Positions 1 through 6,024 of a stretch of 7,036 bases of DNA are shown here, piece after piece. Below the pieces are notes generated by a model that was given only the letters and a program-made list of their open reading frames with translations, was not told the DNA's origin and made no database searches. The stretch is from NCBI GenBank assembly GCA_945869935.1, contig CAMBSA010000089.1:1-7036 (forward strand), given 5' to 3'. The DNA is from Bordetella parapertussis. GTDB taxonomy: Bacteria > Pseudomonadota > Gammaproteobacteria > Burkholderiales > SG8-39. A program made the translations under genes and the position numbers. Position 1 is the first letter of the stretch; each line of letters opens with the position of its first letter.

Positions 1-667
1 AGAGCTGCTTGGAAAGCCGGCCGGTGAGAAAGGTGCCGACATGCGATTTCTGCTCGGCGATCCAGCCGCCCGCGCCCGGCCCGAGGGCGACCATCCAGAC
101 CGGCGGGTGCGGTTGCTGCACCGAGCGCGGCCAGATGTTGACTGCTCTGTAGTTGTAGAACTCGCCCTGCCAGGCAAACGGCGCCTCGTGGCTGGTCATT
201 GCCTTGAGGATCAGCTTGTAGGCTTCGGCGAATCGGCGCGTCTGGGTCACGGGCGGCGAGTTGGCGGGAAAGACGTCGTAGTCGATGCCCCGAACGAACC
301 CCATTTCGAAGCGCCCGCGCGAATAACAGTCGATGATTGCGCATTCTTCGGCCACGCGCACCGGATCGGCGCGATTGGCGATCGGAATCCCGAGCGACAT
401 CAGCCGCACTTTCTTTGTCGCCCGAGCGAGCGCGGCAAGCGGCAGAGTGCAGGAGGACGACATGCTGGTGGCGGTCGAGTGATGCTCGTTGATGGTGATG
501 TTGATGCCGAGTTCGTCGCACAGTTCCCATTCGTCGAGATAGCGGTTGAGCAGGTCGGCGGCGATGTTCGGGTCGAGGTACTTGTTCGGCAGCGTGTTCT
601 TGAGCTGTCTGTCGGTGGCGTCCCAGGCGGGGTAGTAGGGTTGCTCGGTAAAGTGCCAGACTTTCAT
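1..667 (-). CDS. LLM-class (luciferase-like) flavin-dependent monooxygenase, C-terminus cut off by window edge
   Basis: The 222 visible residues form the N-terminal part of a bacterial-luciferase-like TIM barrel. Members use reduced FMN or F420 and O2 to oxidise small organic substrates in the cytoplasm. Seen in the sequence: the EHH motif at residues 61-63 (in NEHHS) at the luciferase active-site position; the strand LGIPIANRADPVRVAEE (about 92-108); and the family signature SRGRFEMGFVRG (116-127). Family members are usually 330-400 residues, so roughly 40% is missing beyond base 1. The ATG at 667 has AGGAG (complement of 675-679) 7 nt upstream and no competing start. The gene lies 42 nt downstream of the alpha/beta-hydrolase on the same strand with no terminator between them, so cotranscription is likely. 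The substrate cannot be read from the sequence. Confidence is high for the family and low for the reaction. Confidence 0.9.
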   Translation of the reverse strand, partial: MKVWHFTEQPYYPAWDATDRQLKNTLPNKYLDPNIAADLLNRYLDEWELCDELGINITINEHHSTATSMSSSCTLPLAALARATKKVRLMSLGIPIANRADPVRVAEECAIIDCYSRGRFEMGFVRGIDYDVFPANSPPVTQTRRFAEAYKLILKAMTSHEAPFAWQGEFYNYRAVNIWPRSVQQPHPPVWMVALGPGAGGWIAEQKSHVGTFLTGRLSKQL

Positions 668-709
668 TCGGTCTCTCCTGATTGGGGCCGGTTTCGGTTC
701 GCGGCGCGG

Positions 710-1486
710 CTAGGCGGCAAATTTCCGGATTGCGGTGAGCACCTGCTGCGGCTGCTCGATGTGAGGGAAGTGCGCTGCTTCACTGATGAGCGAAAATTCA
801 GCGCCGGGAATCGTGTTGGCGAACTTGCGGCCGTAGTCCGGGGACGCGAGTCCGTCGTGTTCTCCCCAGAGCACCAGCGTCGGTTTGTCGATGCGATGCA
901 GCCAGTGGCGCAGTGAGGGGTTGTGCATGTACGGTGCCCAGCCGAACAGGCAGAAGTTCTCGCGGTCGCGGGCGATGATGTGAAGTTCGTCATCGGAGCG
1001 CGCCTTGTGGTTGCGCTTCCATTTCGCGGGCTCGCGGAAACTCAGGCGTTCCACCTCGTCGGGCAGAAGCGTGAATATGTCGGCGATTTCGACTTCGGTC
1101 TCGTCACTCGCAAAGCGTGCGCCGAACGTGTCGATCAGCACCAGCCTGGACAGGTGTTTGGTGTTGCGTACCGCGATCTCGGATGCGATCCAGCCGCCGA
1201 GGTCGGCGCCGATGAGTACGGCGTCCTTCAGGCCGAGGTGTTCAAACAGGTCGAGATAGAAATACGCAAGGTCGCCCGGTGTCTTAATGTGAAGCGGCAG
1301 ATCGCTCCTGCCAAAGCCCGGATGCGACGGCGCGATCAGGCGACCAAGCGTGCCGAGACCCTCGAGGAACGGCGCGCAGCGGTCAATGCCTTCGCCCGGA
1401 TGAAGAAACACCACCGGGCGGCCGCTGCCGTTGTCGATGATTTCGAGGCTGATCCCGGCAGTCTGGATCGTGGACGAACTGACCAT
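710..1486 (-). CDS. alpha/beta-hydrolase with Asp nucleophile (epoxide hydrolase / dehalogenase-like)
   Basis: This is a 258-residue single-domain alpha/beta-hydrolase. In order it shows the oxyanion-hole loop LHPGEG (28-33, in place of the usual HGxP/HGG), HPGFGRSD (55-62), the nucleophile elbow GADLGG (93-98), the acid in GEHDG (D211), and the base in EAAHFPH (H239). The elbow carries Asp95 where esterases and lipases have Ser. GxDxG is the pattern of epoxide hydrolases and haloalkane/haloacetate dehalogenases, which work through a covalent aspartyl ester. A cap region covers about residues 130-195. No signal peptide is visible, so it is presumably cytoplasmic. The ATG at 1486 is set by an excellent Shine-Dalgarno sequence 7 nt upstream. 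It is the first clear gene of a minus-strand operon with the flavin monooxygenase downstream. The exact substrate is unknown, and a C-C or ester hydrolase with a replaced nucleophile remains possible. Confidence 0.88.
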   Translation of the reverse strand: MVSSSTIQTAGISLEIIDNGSGRPVVFLHPGEGIDRCAPFLEGLGTLGRLIAPSHPGFGRSDLPLHIKTPGDLAYFYLDLFEHLGLKDAVLIGADLGGWIASEIAVRNTKHLSRLVLIDTFGARFASDETEVEIADIFTLLPDEVERLSFREPAKWKRNHKARSDDELHIIARDRENFCLFGWAPYMHNPSLRHWLHRIDKPTLVLWGEHDGLASPDYGRKFANTIPGAEFSLISEAAHFPHIEQPQQVLTAIRKFAA

Positions 1487-1560
1487 CAGATGACTCCTCC
1501 TTGACCTTCATTTTTTTGTCGGCGGACTGCGCTTTTTTCTTGCCCGCGCTTTTTCAGCAT
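1486..1560 (-). other. possible 24-codon upstream reading frame (leader peptide) ahead of the hydrolase
   Basis: On the minus strand an ATG at 1560 opens a 24-codon frame beginning MLKKRGQEK. Its product is strongly basic. Its stop TGA (1488-1486) overlaps the hydrolase ATG (1486-1484) as TGATG, the classic arrangement for translational coupling. It contains an A7 run (complement of 1511-1517). No Shine-Dalgarno sequence is seen before the ATG at 1560, and the candidate promoter's start site would fall only about 14 nt upstream. It may be a coincidental frame in an A-rich leader. Confidence 0.2.
1494..1502 (-). promoter_or_regulatory. strong Shine-Dalgarno site of the alpha/beta-hydrolase
   Basis: Read on the minus strand the site is AAGGAGGAG, close to a full anti-16S match, ending 7 nt before the ATG at 1486. 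It fixes the hydrolase start. It also lies inside the last codons of the possible upstream reading frame at 1486-1560, so translation of that frame would run through this site. Confidence 0.7.
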
Positions 1561-1580
1561 TGTGAACAATTGCCCTTCCC

Positions 1581-1609
1581 GATACAAGGCGGGTTGATTC
1601 ACTCGTCAA
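1581..1609 (-). promoter_or_regulatory. candidate sigma-70-type promoter for the hydrolase/monooxygenase operon
   Basis: On the minus strand TTGACG (1609-1604, 5 of 6 to the -35 consensus) is followed after exactly 17 nt by TGTATC (1586-1581), a weak -10 with 3 of 6 matches. The predicted start is near 1574, giving a leader of about 88 nt before the hydrolase ATG. The good -35 and ideal spacing favour it. The poor -10 suggests a weak or activated promoter. Confidence 0.4.
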
Positions 1610-1611
1610 CA

Positions 1612-1659
1612 CGACGTCATGTGGCATGTGAGCGCGGCCTGTTAGGATTGACGTCATGT
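1612..1659. repeat. two direct copies of GACGTCATGT in the divergent intergenic region
   Basis: The 10-mer GACGTCATGT occurs at 1613-1622 and again at 1650-1659, 37 nt apart. Each copy contains the palindrome GACGTC. The second lies in a full 8-bp palindrome TGACGTCA (1649-1656), and the first in CGACGTCA (1612-1619). The first copy sits directly upstream of the minus-strand -35 hexamer and the second spans the EI24 start codon. They could be operator half-sites serving both directions, or chance matches of a short word. Confidence 0.3.
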
Positions 1660-2411
1660 TCGATGCCTTGATCAAAGCCCTGTTCAGCCTCATTAACCCC
1701 CGGATGCTCCTGCTGATGTTCTGGCCGGTGTTCGTCGCGCTCGGCCTGTGGACTCTGCTTGCGGTCGTGTTCTGGTCGCAGGCCACGCAGTGGGTAGATT
1801 CGGGCATCAGGAGCTTCGAGATCGTGCAATGGCTTCTGATGTTCTGGCCATTCACTTTCATTGCTGCACATGTCGCCTGGGTGGTCCTCGTTCTGGCATT
1901 CATTCCGCTGGTGCTCGTGACCGCGGTGGTGATCATCGGCATTTTTGCGATGCCGACCATGGTGAATCACGTCGCCGAACGAAATTACCCGACGCTTCGG
2001 CGCCTGCGCGGTGGCTCGGCGGCAGGCGGGGTGTGGAACACCGTGATTGCGCTCGCGGTGCTTACGGGTCTTGCGGTGGCCACGCTGCCGCTCTGGCTGG
2101 TCCCGGTTCTCTGGCCGTTCATTCCGGTTCTGCTGTTCGCCTACCTTAACCAGCGGGTGTTCCGCTACGACGCGCTGGCCGATCACGCGAGCGCGGAGGA
2201 GATGCGCAAACTGATCGACTTGCACCGCGGTGAGTTCTTCCTGCTTGGAGTGGTGCTCGCGCTGATTGGCCATGTGCCTGTGCTCGGTTTCTTTTCGCCG
2301 GTGTATGCCGGACTGGTGTTCATACATTTCGGGCTGGCGTCGCTGGAGCGCATGCGAACCGGACCGATCGAGGGTGTGGCGCGCCGGGTGGACGATCCCG
2401 CGCTGGAGTAG
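1656..2411 (+). CDS. EI24-domain integral membrane protein
   Basis: This 251-residue protein is very hydrophobic, with transmembrane segments at about residues 18-40, 58-80, 79-100, 127-163 (probably two) and 193-225. Its general make-up matches the EI24 (PF07264) family, which also includes the sulfate transporter CysZ; this non-CysZ type is common in betaproteobacteria and has no assigned function. A polar loop, about residues 104-126, carries NHVAERNYPTLRRLRGGS, resembling the conserved hydrophilic segment of the family. The C-terminus from about 231 is charged and probably cytoplasmic. There is no cleavable signal peptide. The ATG at 1656 has AGGA at 1644-1647, 8 nt upstream. The oxidoreductase gene begins 32 nt after the stop, so the two probably share a transcript. 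A sulfate-transport role should not be assumed, since no cysteine-biosynthesis genes are nearby. Confidence 0.85.
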   Translation: MFDALIKALFSLINPRMLLLMFWPVFVALGLWTLLAVVFWSQATQWVDSGIRSFEIVQWLLMFWPFTFIAAHVAWVVLVLAFIPLVLVTAVVIIGIFAMPTMVNHVAERNYPTLRRLRGGSAAGGVWNTVIALAVLTGLAVATLPLWLVPVLWPFIPVLLFAYLNQRVFRYDALADHASAEEMRKLIDLHRGEFFLLGVVLALIGHVPVLGFFSPVYAGLVFIHFGLASLERMRTGPIEGVARRVDDPALE

Positions 2412-2443
2412 TTGTTCAGGCTGTTGTTCAAACCGGAGGGGCC

Positions 2444-3394
2444 ATGAGAGCCGTCGTTTCGACCGAATCGGGCGCGCAACTGCGCGACATGCCGATGCCC
2501 GAATGCAAGGCCGATGACATTCTTGTTCGGGTGCAGGCCTGTGCCCTGAATCGCGCCGACCTGAATTCGGTGGCGGCGAAGTCCGGCAAGATCATCGGCA
2601 TGGAATGGGCGGGCGAGGTGGTCGAGGTCGGCAGCTCGGCGCAACGCTTCCGACCGGGTGATCGGGTGATGTGCGGCGGTACCGAAGCGTTTGCGGAGTA
2701 CGCGGTGACCGACTGGGGCCGGGCGTGCCCGATGCCGAGGAACTCGGTCAGCTTCGAGCAGGCGGCGGCATTGCCGATTGCCTTGCAGACCATGCACGAT
2801 GCGGTCGTGACCAACGGACGCCTCGCCGCGGGCGAGACGGTCCTGGTTCAGGGTGCAAGCTCGGGCGTGGGATTGATGGCCTTGCAGATCGCGAAGCACC
2901 GCGGGGCGGCGAAGGTCTTCGGGACATCGACCCATGCCGGACGGAGGGCGCGCCTTGGCGACTACGGTGCCGATCTCGCGCTGGATTCAAAGGATCCCGG
3001 CTGGGTGAAGGCGGTGCAGGAGGCGACCGGCGGCAAGGGCGTTGACCTGATCATCGATGTGGTGTCGGGCCCGCTTGCCAACCAGAACATGGAAGCCTCG
3101 GCGGTGCGCGGCCGCATCGTAAGCGTGGGACGGCTCGGGGGTACGTCGAGTCAGCTCGACTTCAACCTGCACGCGCTGAAGCGGATTTCCTTCATCGGGG
3201 TGACGTTCCGCACGCGCTCGGTTCAGGAGATACGCGATCTCAACGCAAAGATGATGGCGGATCTGTCCGATGCGGTGGCATCAGCGGCGCTGCGCATGCC
3301 GGTGGATAAAACTTTTCCACTTGATCAGGCAGCGGCGGCATTCGAGTACATGCGGACCAACCAGCACTTCGGGAAAGTCGTGCTGTCCCTGTAG
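2444..3394 (+). CDS. zinc-independent NADPH:quinone oxidoreductase-type dehydrogenase (MDR superfamily)
   Basis: This 316-residue medium-chain dehydrogenase/reductase has the usual QOR length. The GroES-like N-terminal domain (about 1-115) carries ALNRADL (34-40), IIGMEWAGEVVEVG (50-63) and PGDRVM (71-76). The Rossmann domain has the nucleotide-binding stretch VLVQGASSGVG (133-143, AxxGxxG type), followed by the helix MALQIAKHRGA, KGVDLIIDVV (198-207) and GRIVSVG (223-229). The catalytic-zinc ligands of alcohol dehydrogenases and the structural-zinc Cys cluster are absent, which supports a zinc-free quinone/enone reductase. The family transfers hydride from NADPH to quinones or alpha,beta-unsaturated carbonyls in the cytoplasm. 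The C-terminus (FEYMRTNQHFGKVVLSL) is a typical ending. The ATG has GGAG at 2435-2438. It follows the EI24 gene by 32 nt on the same strand, but no functional link is evident. The substrate is undetermined. Confidence 0.92.
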   Translation: MRAVVSTESGAQLRDMPMPECKADDILVRVQACALNRADLNSVAAKSGKIIGMEWAGEVVEVGSSAQRFRPGDRVMCGGTEAFAEYAVTDWGRACPMPRNSVSFEQAAALPIALQTMHDAVVTNGRLAAGETVLVQGASSGVGLMALQIAKHRGAAKVFGTSTHAGRRARLGDYGADLALDSKDPGWVKAVQEATGGKGVDLIIDVVSGPLANQNMEASAVRGRIVSVGRLGGTSSQLDFNLHALKRISFIGVTFRTRSVQEIRDLNAKMMADLSDAVASAALRMPVDKTFPLDQAAAAFEYMRTNQHFGKVVLSL

Positions 3395-3403
3395 GGGGGG
3401 CAG
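3383..3403. terminator. small hairpin over the oxidoreductase stop codon, between convergent genes
   Basis: CTGTCCC (3383-3389) can pair with GGGGCAG (3397-3403, one G-U pair) around a 7-nt loop that contains the TAG stop (3392-3394) and part of a G7 run (3394-3400). Neither strand has a T-tract, so it is not a canonical intrinsic terminator. It lies in the gap between the oxidoreductase and the oppositely oriented small gene and could mark the 3' end of either transcript. Confidence 0.25.
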
Positions 3404-3427
3404 GTGCCGTGGATCAGGTCCGGACGA

Positions 3428-3631
3428 TCAGACACGTTTGTTGTTCGGGCCCCAGTAGAGTTGGCCCTTCGCAAGCTCGTATGCAGCGACGAAATTGGAA
3501 TGAAAGTCGGCAAACGGGACTTCGGCGAGGGGAAACTCGCTCCAGTTGAGAGGAATGCCGGGGGGGCAGACTTCCTGCTCCAGCGGAAAACGGTCAAGGT
3601 CGGAACCGTAGACATCGTCGAGCGTTCTCAT
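3428..3631 (-). CDS. small hypothetical protein, 67 residues
   Basis: I do not recognise this family. The evidence that it is a real gene is a good Shine-Dalgarno sequence (GGAG, 7 nt before the ATG at 3631), high GC at third codon positions as in its neighbours, and a well-composed acidic protein. The sequence starts MRTLDDVYGSDLDRF and has a proline- and aromatic-rich middle (CPPGIPLNWSEFPL at about 22-35). It ends in a plausible helix and an aromatic strand (FVAAYELAKGQLYWGPNNK at about 47-65). There is a single Cys (residue 22) and no transmembrane segment or signal peptide. It stands alone, convergent with the oxidoreductase (33 nt between stops) and divergent from nadE. The overlapping plus-strand frame over the same bases lacks these signals. 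Function is unknown; it looks cytoplasmic and soluble. Confidence 0.65.
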   Translation of the reverse strand: MRTLDDVYGSDLDRFPLEQEVCPPGIPLNWSEFPLAEVPFADFHSNFVAAYELAKGQLYWGPNNKRV

Positions 3632-3921
3632 CGCAATCTCCGTTTGTGTTGAGACAATGTGTTCGATGATTCATTCCACTTGCTGCAACACGAGTCTGCT
3701 GCGCCTTCATGACAGTTAACGGCAGATTATCGCTACAAGTTGACGTCTATTCTTCAGATTGAACATGAGGATGTGTTCGCAAGCGGATGAGGCGGCGGGG
3801 CACGCGTGCAACGGGAGGCAGGGCACGCTTCGGGGCTTGCTTCAGCTTCCCAGCGCAAGCCCCGGATTTTCTGGGACAATAAGTTTCCCGGACCCACAGC
3901 GCCCCGCGGCGCACTGCCCCC
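3632..3921. other. 290-nt intergenic region between the small minus-strand gene and nadE
   Basis: This stretch has no convincing protein gene. It is AT-richer than the flanking genes up to about 3770 and GC-rich afterwards. On the minus strand GATAAT (3731-3726) is a good -10 hexamer for the small gene, but no matching -35 stands out. On the plus strand there is TTGACG at 3740-3745 without a good -10, and GACAAT at 3875-3880 without a good -35. It also holds a 10-bp palindrome GCACGCGTGC (3800-3809), a repeated GGGCACGC (3798-3805 and 3821-3828), the terminator-like hairpin at 3829-3870, and a small GC hairpin at 3899-3912 just before the nadE start. The nadE promoter cannot be placed with confidence. 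Confidence 0.5.
3829..3870 (+). terminator. intrinsic-terminator-like hairpin (possible attenuator) upstream of nadE
   Basis: TTCGGGGCTTGC (3829-3840) pairs with GCAAGCCCCGGA (3855-3866) in a 12-bp stem with one G-U pair. The central 10 bp are perfect and GC-rich, the loop is 14 nt, and TTTT (3867-3870) follows at once. This is terminator geometry on the plus strand, with a short U-tract. No plus-strand gene ends nearby: the oxidoreductase stops 435 nt upstream. It therefore either ends a leader or small RNA transcript or attenuates transcription into nadE, which starts 51 nt downstream. On the minus strand no T-tract follows the hairpin. Confidence 0.5.
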
Positions 3922-6024
3922 TTGGCCTCCGCTTCCTCGTCTTCGTCCTTCTTCAATCTGTATCGTCACAACTTCGCGCGCGTCGCTGTTGCGATTCCCG
4001 AGGTACGCGTGGCCGACCCAGCGTTCAATGCCACCAGGACTCTCGAATTGCTGCGTGAGGCGGCCGCAAAGCGCTGTGCGCTGGTGCTTTTTCCTGAACT
4101 CGGGCTTTCTTCCTACACCTGCGACGACCTGTTCCAGCAGCAGGCGCTGCTCGATGCGAGTCTGGCTGCGCTCGACCGCGTGCGCGAGGCGACACGCAAG
4201 CTCTCGATCGTCGCGGTGGTGGGTGTGCCGCTTCGCGTGGACGGTCTGCTCTACAACTGCGCCGCGGTGCTCTCGGGCGGGCGGATCCTCGGCGTAGTGC
4301 CCAAGACCTATCTTCCCGGCTATCGCGAGTTCTACGAGACGCGCTGGTTCGTATCGGGGGACGTTGCCACGCACGATCTGATCGACCTGCTCGGGCAGGA
4401 GGACGTGCCCTTCGGAGCGCGCCTGCTGTTCCAGGCCGAGTCGCAGCCGCTGCTCAATTTCGCGATCGAGATCTGCGAGGACCTGTGGACGCCGATTCCG
4501 CCGTCCTCGTTCGCGGCGCTCGCGGGCGCCAATCTTCTGCTGAACCTTTCCGCCTCCAACGTGACGGTGGGCAAGGACCGCTACCGCACCGATCTGGTGG
4601 CGAACCAGTCGGCACGCTGCATTGCGGGTTATCTGTTTTCCGCCGCGGGCTACGGCGAGTCGACCACCGACATGGCCTGGGATGGCCACGGCATGATTTT
4701 CGAGAACGGCTCGCGGCTCGCGGCGAGCGAACGCTTTGCCTACGAGTCGCAGATCATCACCGCCGAGATCGACCTCGACCGGATCGTGCAGGACCGCATG
4801 CGCCAGACGAGTTTCGCGCAGGCAGTGGCCCGGCACGCGGACGAGGTCGAGAACTTCCGTACGGTGATCTTCCCGCTTGCGCTTCCGGTGCAGGGGACGC
4901 TCCTGCTCGAGCGGTCGTATGAGCGTTATCCGTATGTGCCGAGCGATCCCGCGACGCGCGATGCGCGCTGCGGCGAGGTGTACGAGATTCAGGTGCAGGG
5001 ACTGGTCAAGCGCCTGCGCGCGATGGGCGCGCAGAAAGTGGTGATCGGCATCTCCGGCGGGCTCGACTCGACGCAGGCGCTACTCGTTTGCGCGCGCGCG
5101 ATGGATGTGATGAGGCTGTCGCGAAAGAACATTCTCGCCTGGACCATGCCCGGCTTTGCCACCAGCGACCGCACGTTGCGCCAGGCGCGCGCGCTGATGA
5201 CCGGGTTGGGCGCCACCGCGGGCGAGATCGACATCCGGCCCTCCTGCCTGCAGATGCTGAAGGACATCGGCCATCCATACGCGTCCGGCCGCAAGGTCTA
5301 CGACATCACCTTCGAGAACGTGCAGGCGGGCGAACGCACCAGCCACCTGTTCCGAATCGCGAATCTACACAACGCACCGGTGGTGGGCACCGGCGACCTT
5401 TCCGAGCTCGCGCTTGGCTGGGCGACCTACGGCGTGGGCGATCACATGTCGCACTACGCGGTGAACGCGAGCGTGCCCAAGACGCTGATCCGGTTCCTGA
5501 TCCGCCATGTGGCGGAGAAGGGCGAACTCGGCCTTGAGGTGAGCCGCACGCTGCAGGATGTGCTCGATACCGCGATCAGCCCGGAACTGGTGCCGGGCAA
5601 AAAAGGCCGCGAACCGGAGCAGCAGAGCGAGGCCTCGGTCGGCCCGTACGAACTGCAGGACTTTCATCTTTACTACACGCTGCGCTTTGGCTACACGCCC
5701 TCCAAGGTGGCGTTCCTTGCGTGGACCGCTTGGCACAACGCCGCGCGAGGCCACTGGCCAGGCATTCCCGAGAAGGACCGCAATGCGTATTCGATGGCCG
5801 AAATCAAGCGTTGGCTCGGCGTGTTCGTGAAGCGGTTTTTCCAGACCAGTCAGTACAAACGAAGCGCGATCCCGAATTCGCCCAAGGTGGGCTCGGGCGG
5901 CTCGCTCTCGCCGCGTAGCGACTGGCGCGCGCCGAGCGACAGTTCGGCCGAGGCCTGGCTTGCGGATCTGGCACGGGTGCCGGTGTCGGCGCCCGTATCT
6001 GCGATCGCCACGAAAGGAAAGTGA
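3922..6024 (+). CDS. nadE: glutamine-dependent NAD+ synthetase, long two-domain form
   Basis: This 700-residue enzyme makes NAD+ from deamido-NAD+, ATP and glutamine, the last step of NAD synthesis, in the cytoplasm. The N-terminal nitrilase-fold glutaminase domain (about 10-330) shows the triad Glu59 (LFPELG), Lys128 ([14 protein letters not shown]) and Cys185 (EICEDLW). The synthetase domain (about 355-690) has the ATP-pyrophosphatase P-loop GISGGLDST (376-384), [19 protein letters not shown] and [20 protein letters not shown] (489-508). Length and motifs match the roughly 680-residue Mycobacterium tuberculosis type, in which an ammonia tunnel joins the domains. The start is unusual. An in-frame TAA at 3880-3882 closes the frame, no ATG or GTG follows before the conserved [14 protein letters not shown], and TTG at 3922 is the only standard option; it gives a Ser-rich ASASSSSS lead-in. 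No Shine-Dalgarno sequence is seen. The next gene overlaps the stop codon. Confidence 0.95.
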   Translation: MASASSSSSFFNLYRHNFARVAVAIPEVRVADPAFNATRTLELLREAAAKRCALVLFPELGLSSYTCDDLFQQQALLDASLAALDRVREATRKLSIVAVVGVPLRVDGLLYNCAAVLSGGRILGVVPKTYLPGYREFYETRWFVSGDVATHDLIDLLGQEDVPFGARLLFQAESQPLLNFAIEICEDLWTPIPPSSFAALAGANLLLNLSASNVTVGKDRYRTDLVANQSARCIAGYLFSAAGYGESTTDMAWDGHGMIFENGSRLAASERFAYESQIITAEIDLDRIVQDRMRQTSFAQAVARHADEVENFRTVIFPLALPVQGTLLLERSYERYPYVPSDPATRDARCGEVYEIQVQGLVKRLRAMGAQKVVIGISGGLDSTQALLVCARAMDVMRLSRKNILAWTMPGFATSDRTLRQARALMTGLGATAGEIDIRPSCLQMLKDIGHPYASGRKVYDITFENVQAGERTSHLFRIANLHNAPVVGTGDLSELALGWATYGVGDHMSHYAVNASVPKTLIRFLIRHVAEKGELGLEVSRTLQDVLDTAISPELVPGKKGREPEQQSEASVGPYELQDFHLYYTLRFGYTPSKVAFLAWTAWHNAARGHWPGIPEKDRNAYSMAEIKRWLGVFVKRFFQTSQYKRSAIPNSPKVGSGGSLSPRSDWRAPSDSSAEAWLADLARVPVSAPVSAIATKGK

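Noticed and set aside
41..916. Long plus-strand open frame of 291 codons
   Set aside because: It lies antisense across the monooxygenase and runs into the hydrolase, has no recognisable domain and an Arg/Gly/His-rich composition typical of antisense GC-rich frames.
923..1504. Plus-strand open frame of 193 codons
   Set aside because: It is antisense to the hydrolase, which has a full set of motifs and a strong ribosome-binding site.
1508..1676. Minus-strand frame ending in a Lys/Arg-rich tail (KARARKKRSPPTKK) upstream of the hydrolase
   Set aside because: The tail looks protein-like, but most of the frame is antisense to the EI24 gene. The short version starting inside the intergenic region has no ribosome-binding site and overlaps the candidate promoter.
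1617..2327. Minus-strand open frame of 236 codons
   Set aside because: The product is rich in His, Arg, Glu and Gln with no domain. It mirrors the hydrophobic EI24 gene, as antisense frames of membrane proteins do.
3404..3652. Plus-strand open frame of 82 codons over the small gene
   Set aside because: The minus-strand frame over the same bases has a ribosome-binding site and better codon use. The plus-strand frame has neither.
3632..3828. Possible small RNA or tRNA gene
   Set aside because: No cloverleaf, TTCGA-arm context or clear promoter was found. Only the downstream hairpin hints at a transcript, so it is kept as a question under the nadE leader finding.
3759..4058. Plus-strand open frame starting in the nadE leader
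   Set aside because: It runs out of frame into nadE, crosses the terminator-like hairpin, and has no recognisable content.
3754..4836. Minus-strand open frame of 360 codons opposite nadE
   Set aside because: It is antisense to the well-supported glutaminase domain of NadE, has low-complexity Arg/Gly/Glu composition, and shows no domain.
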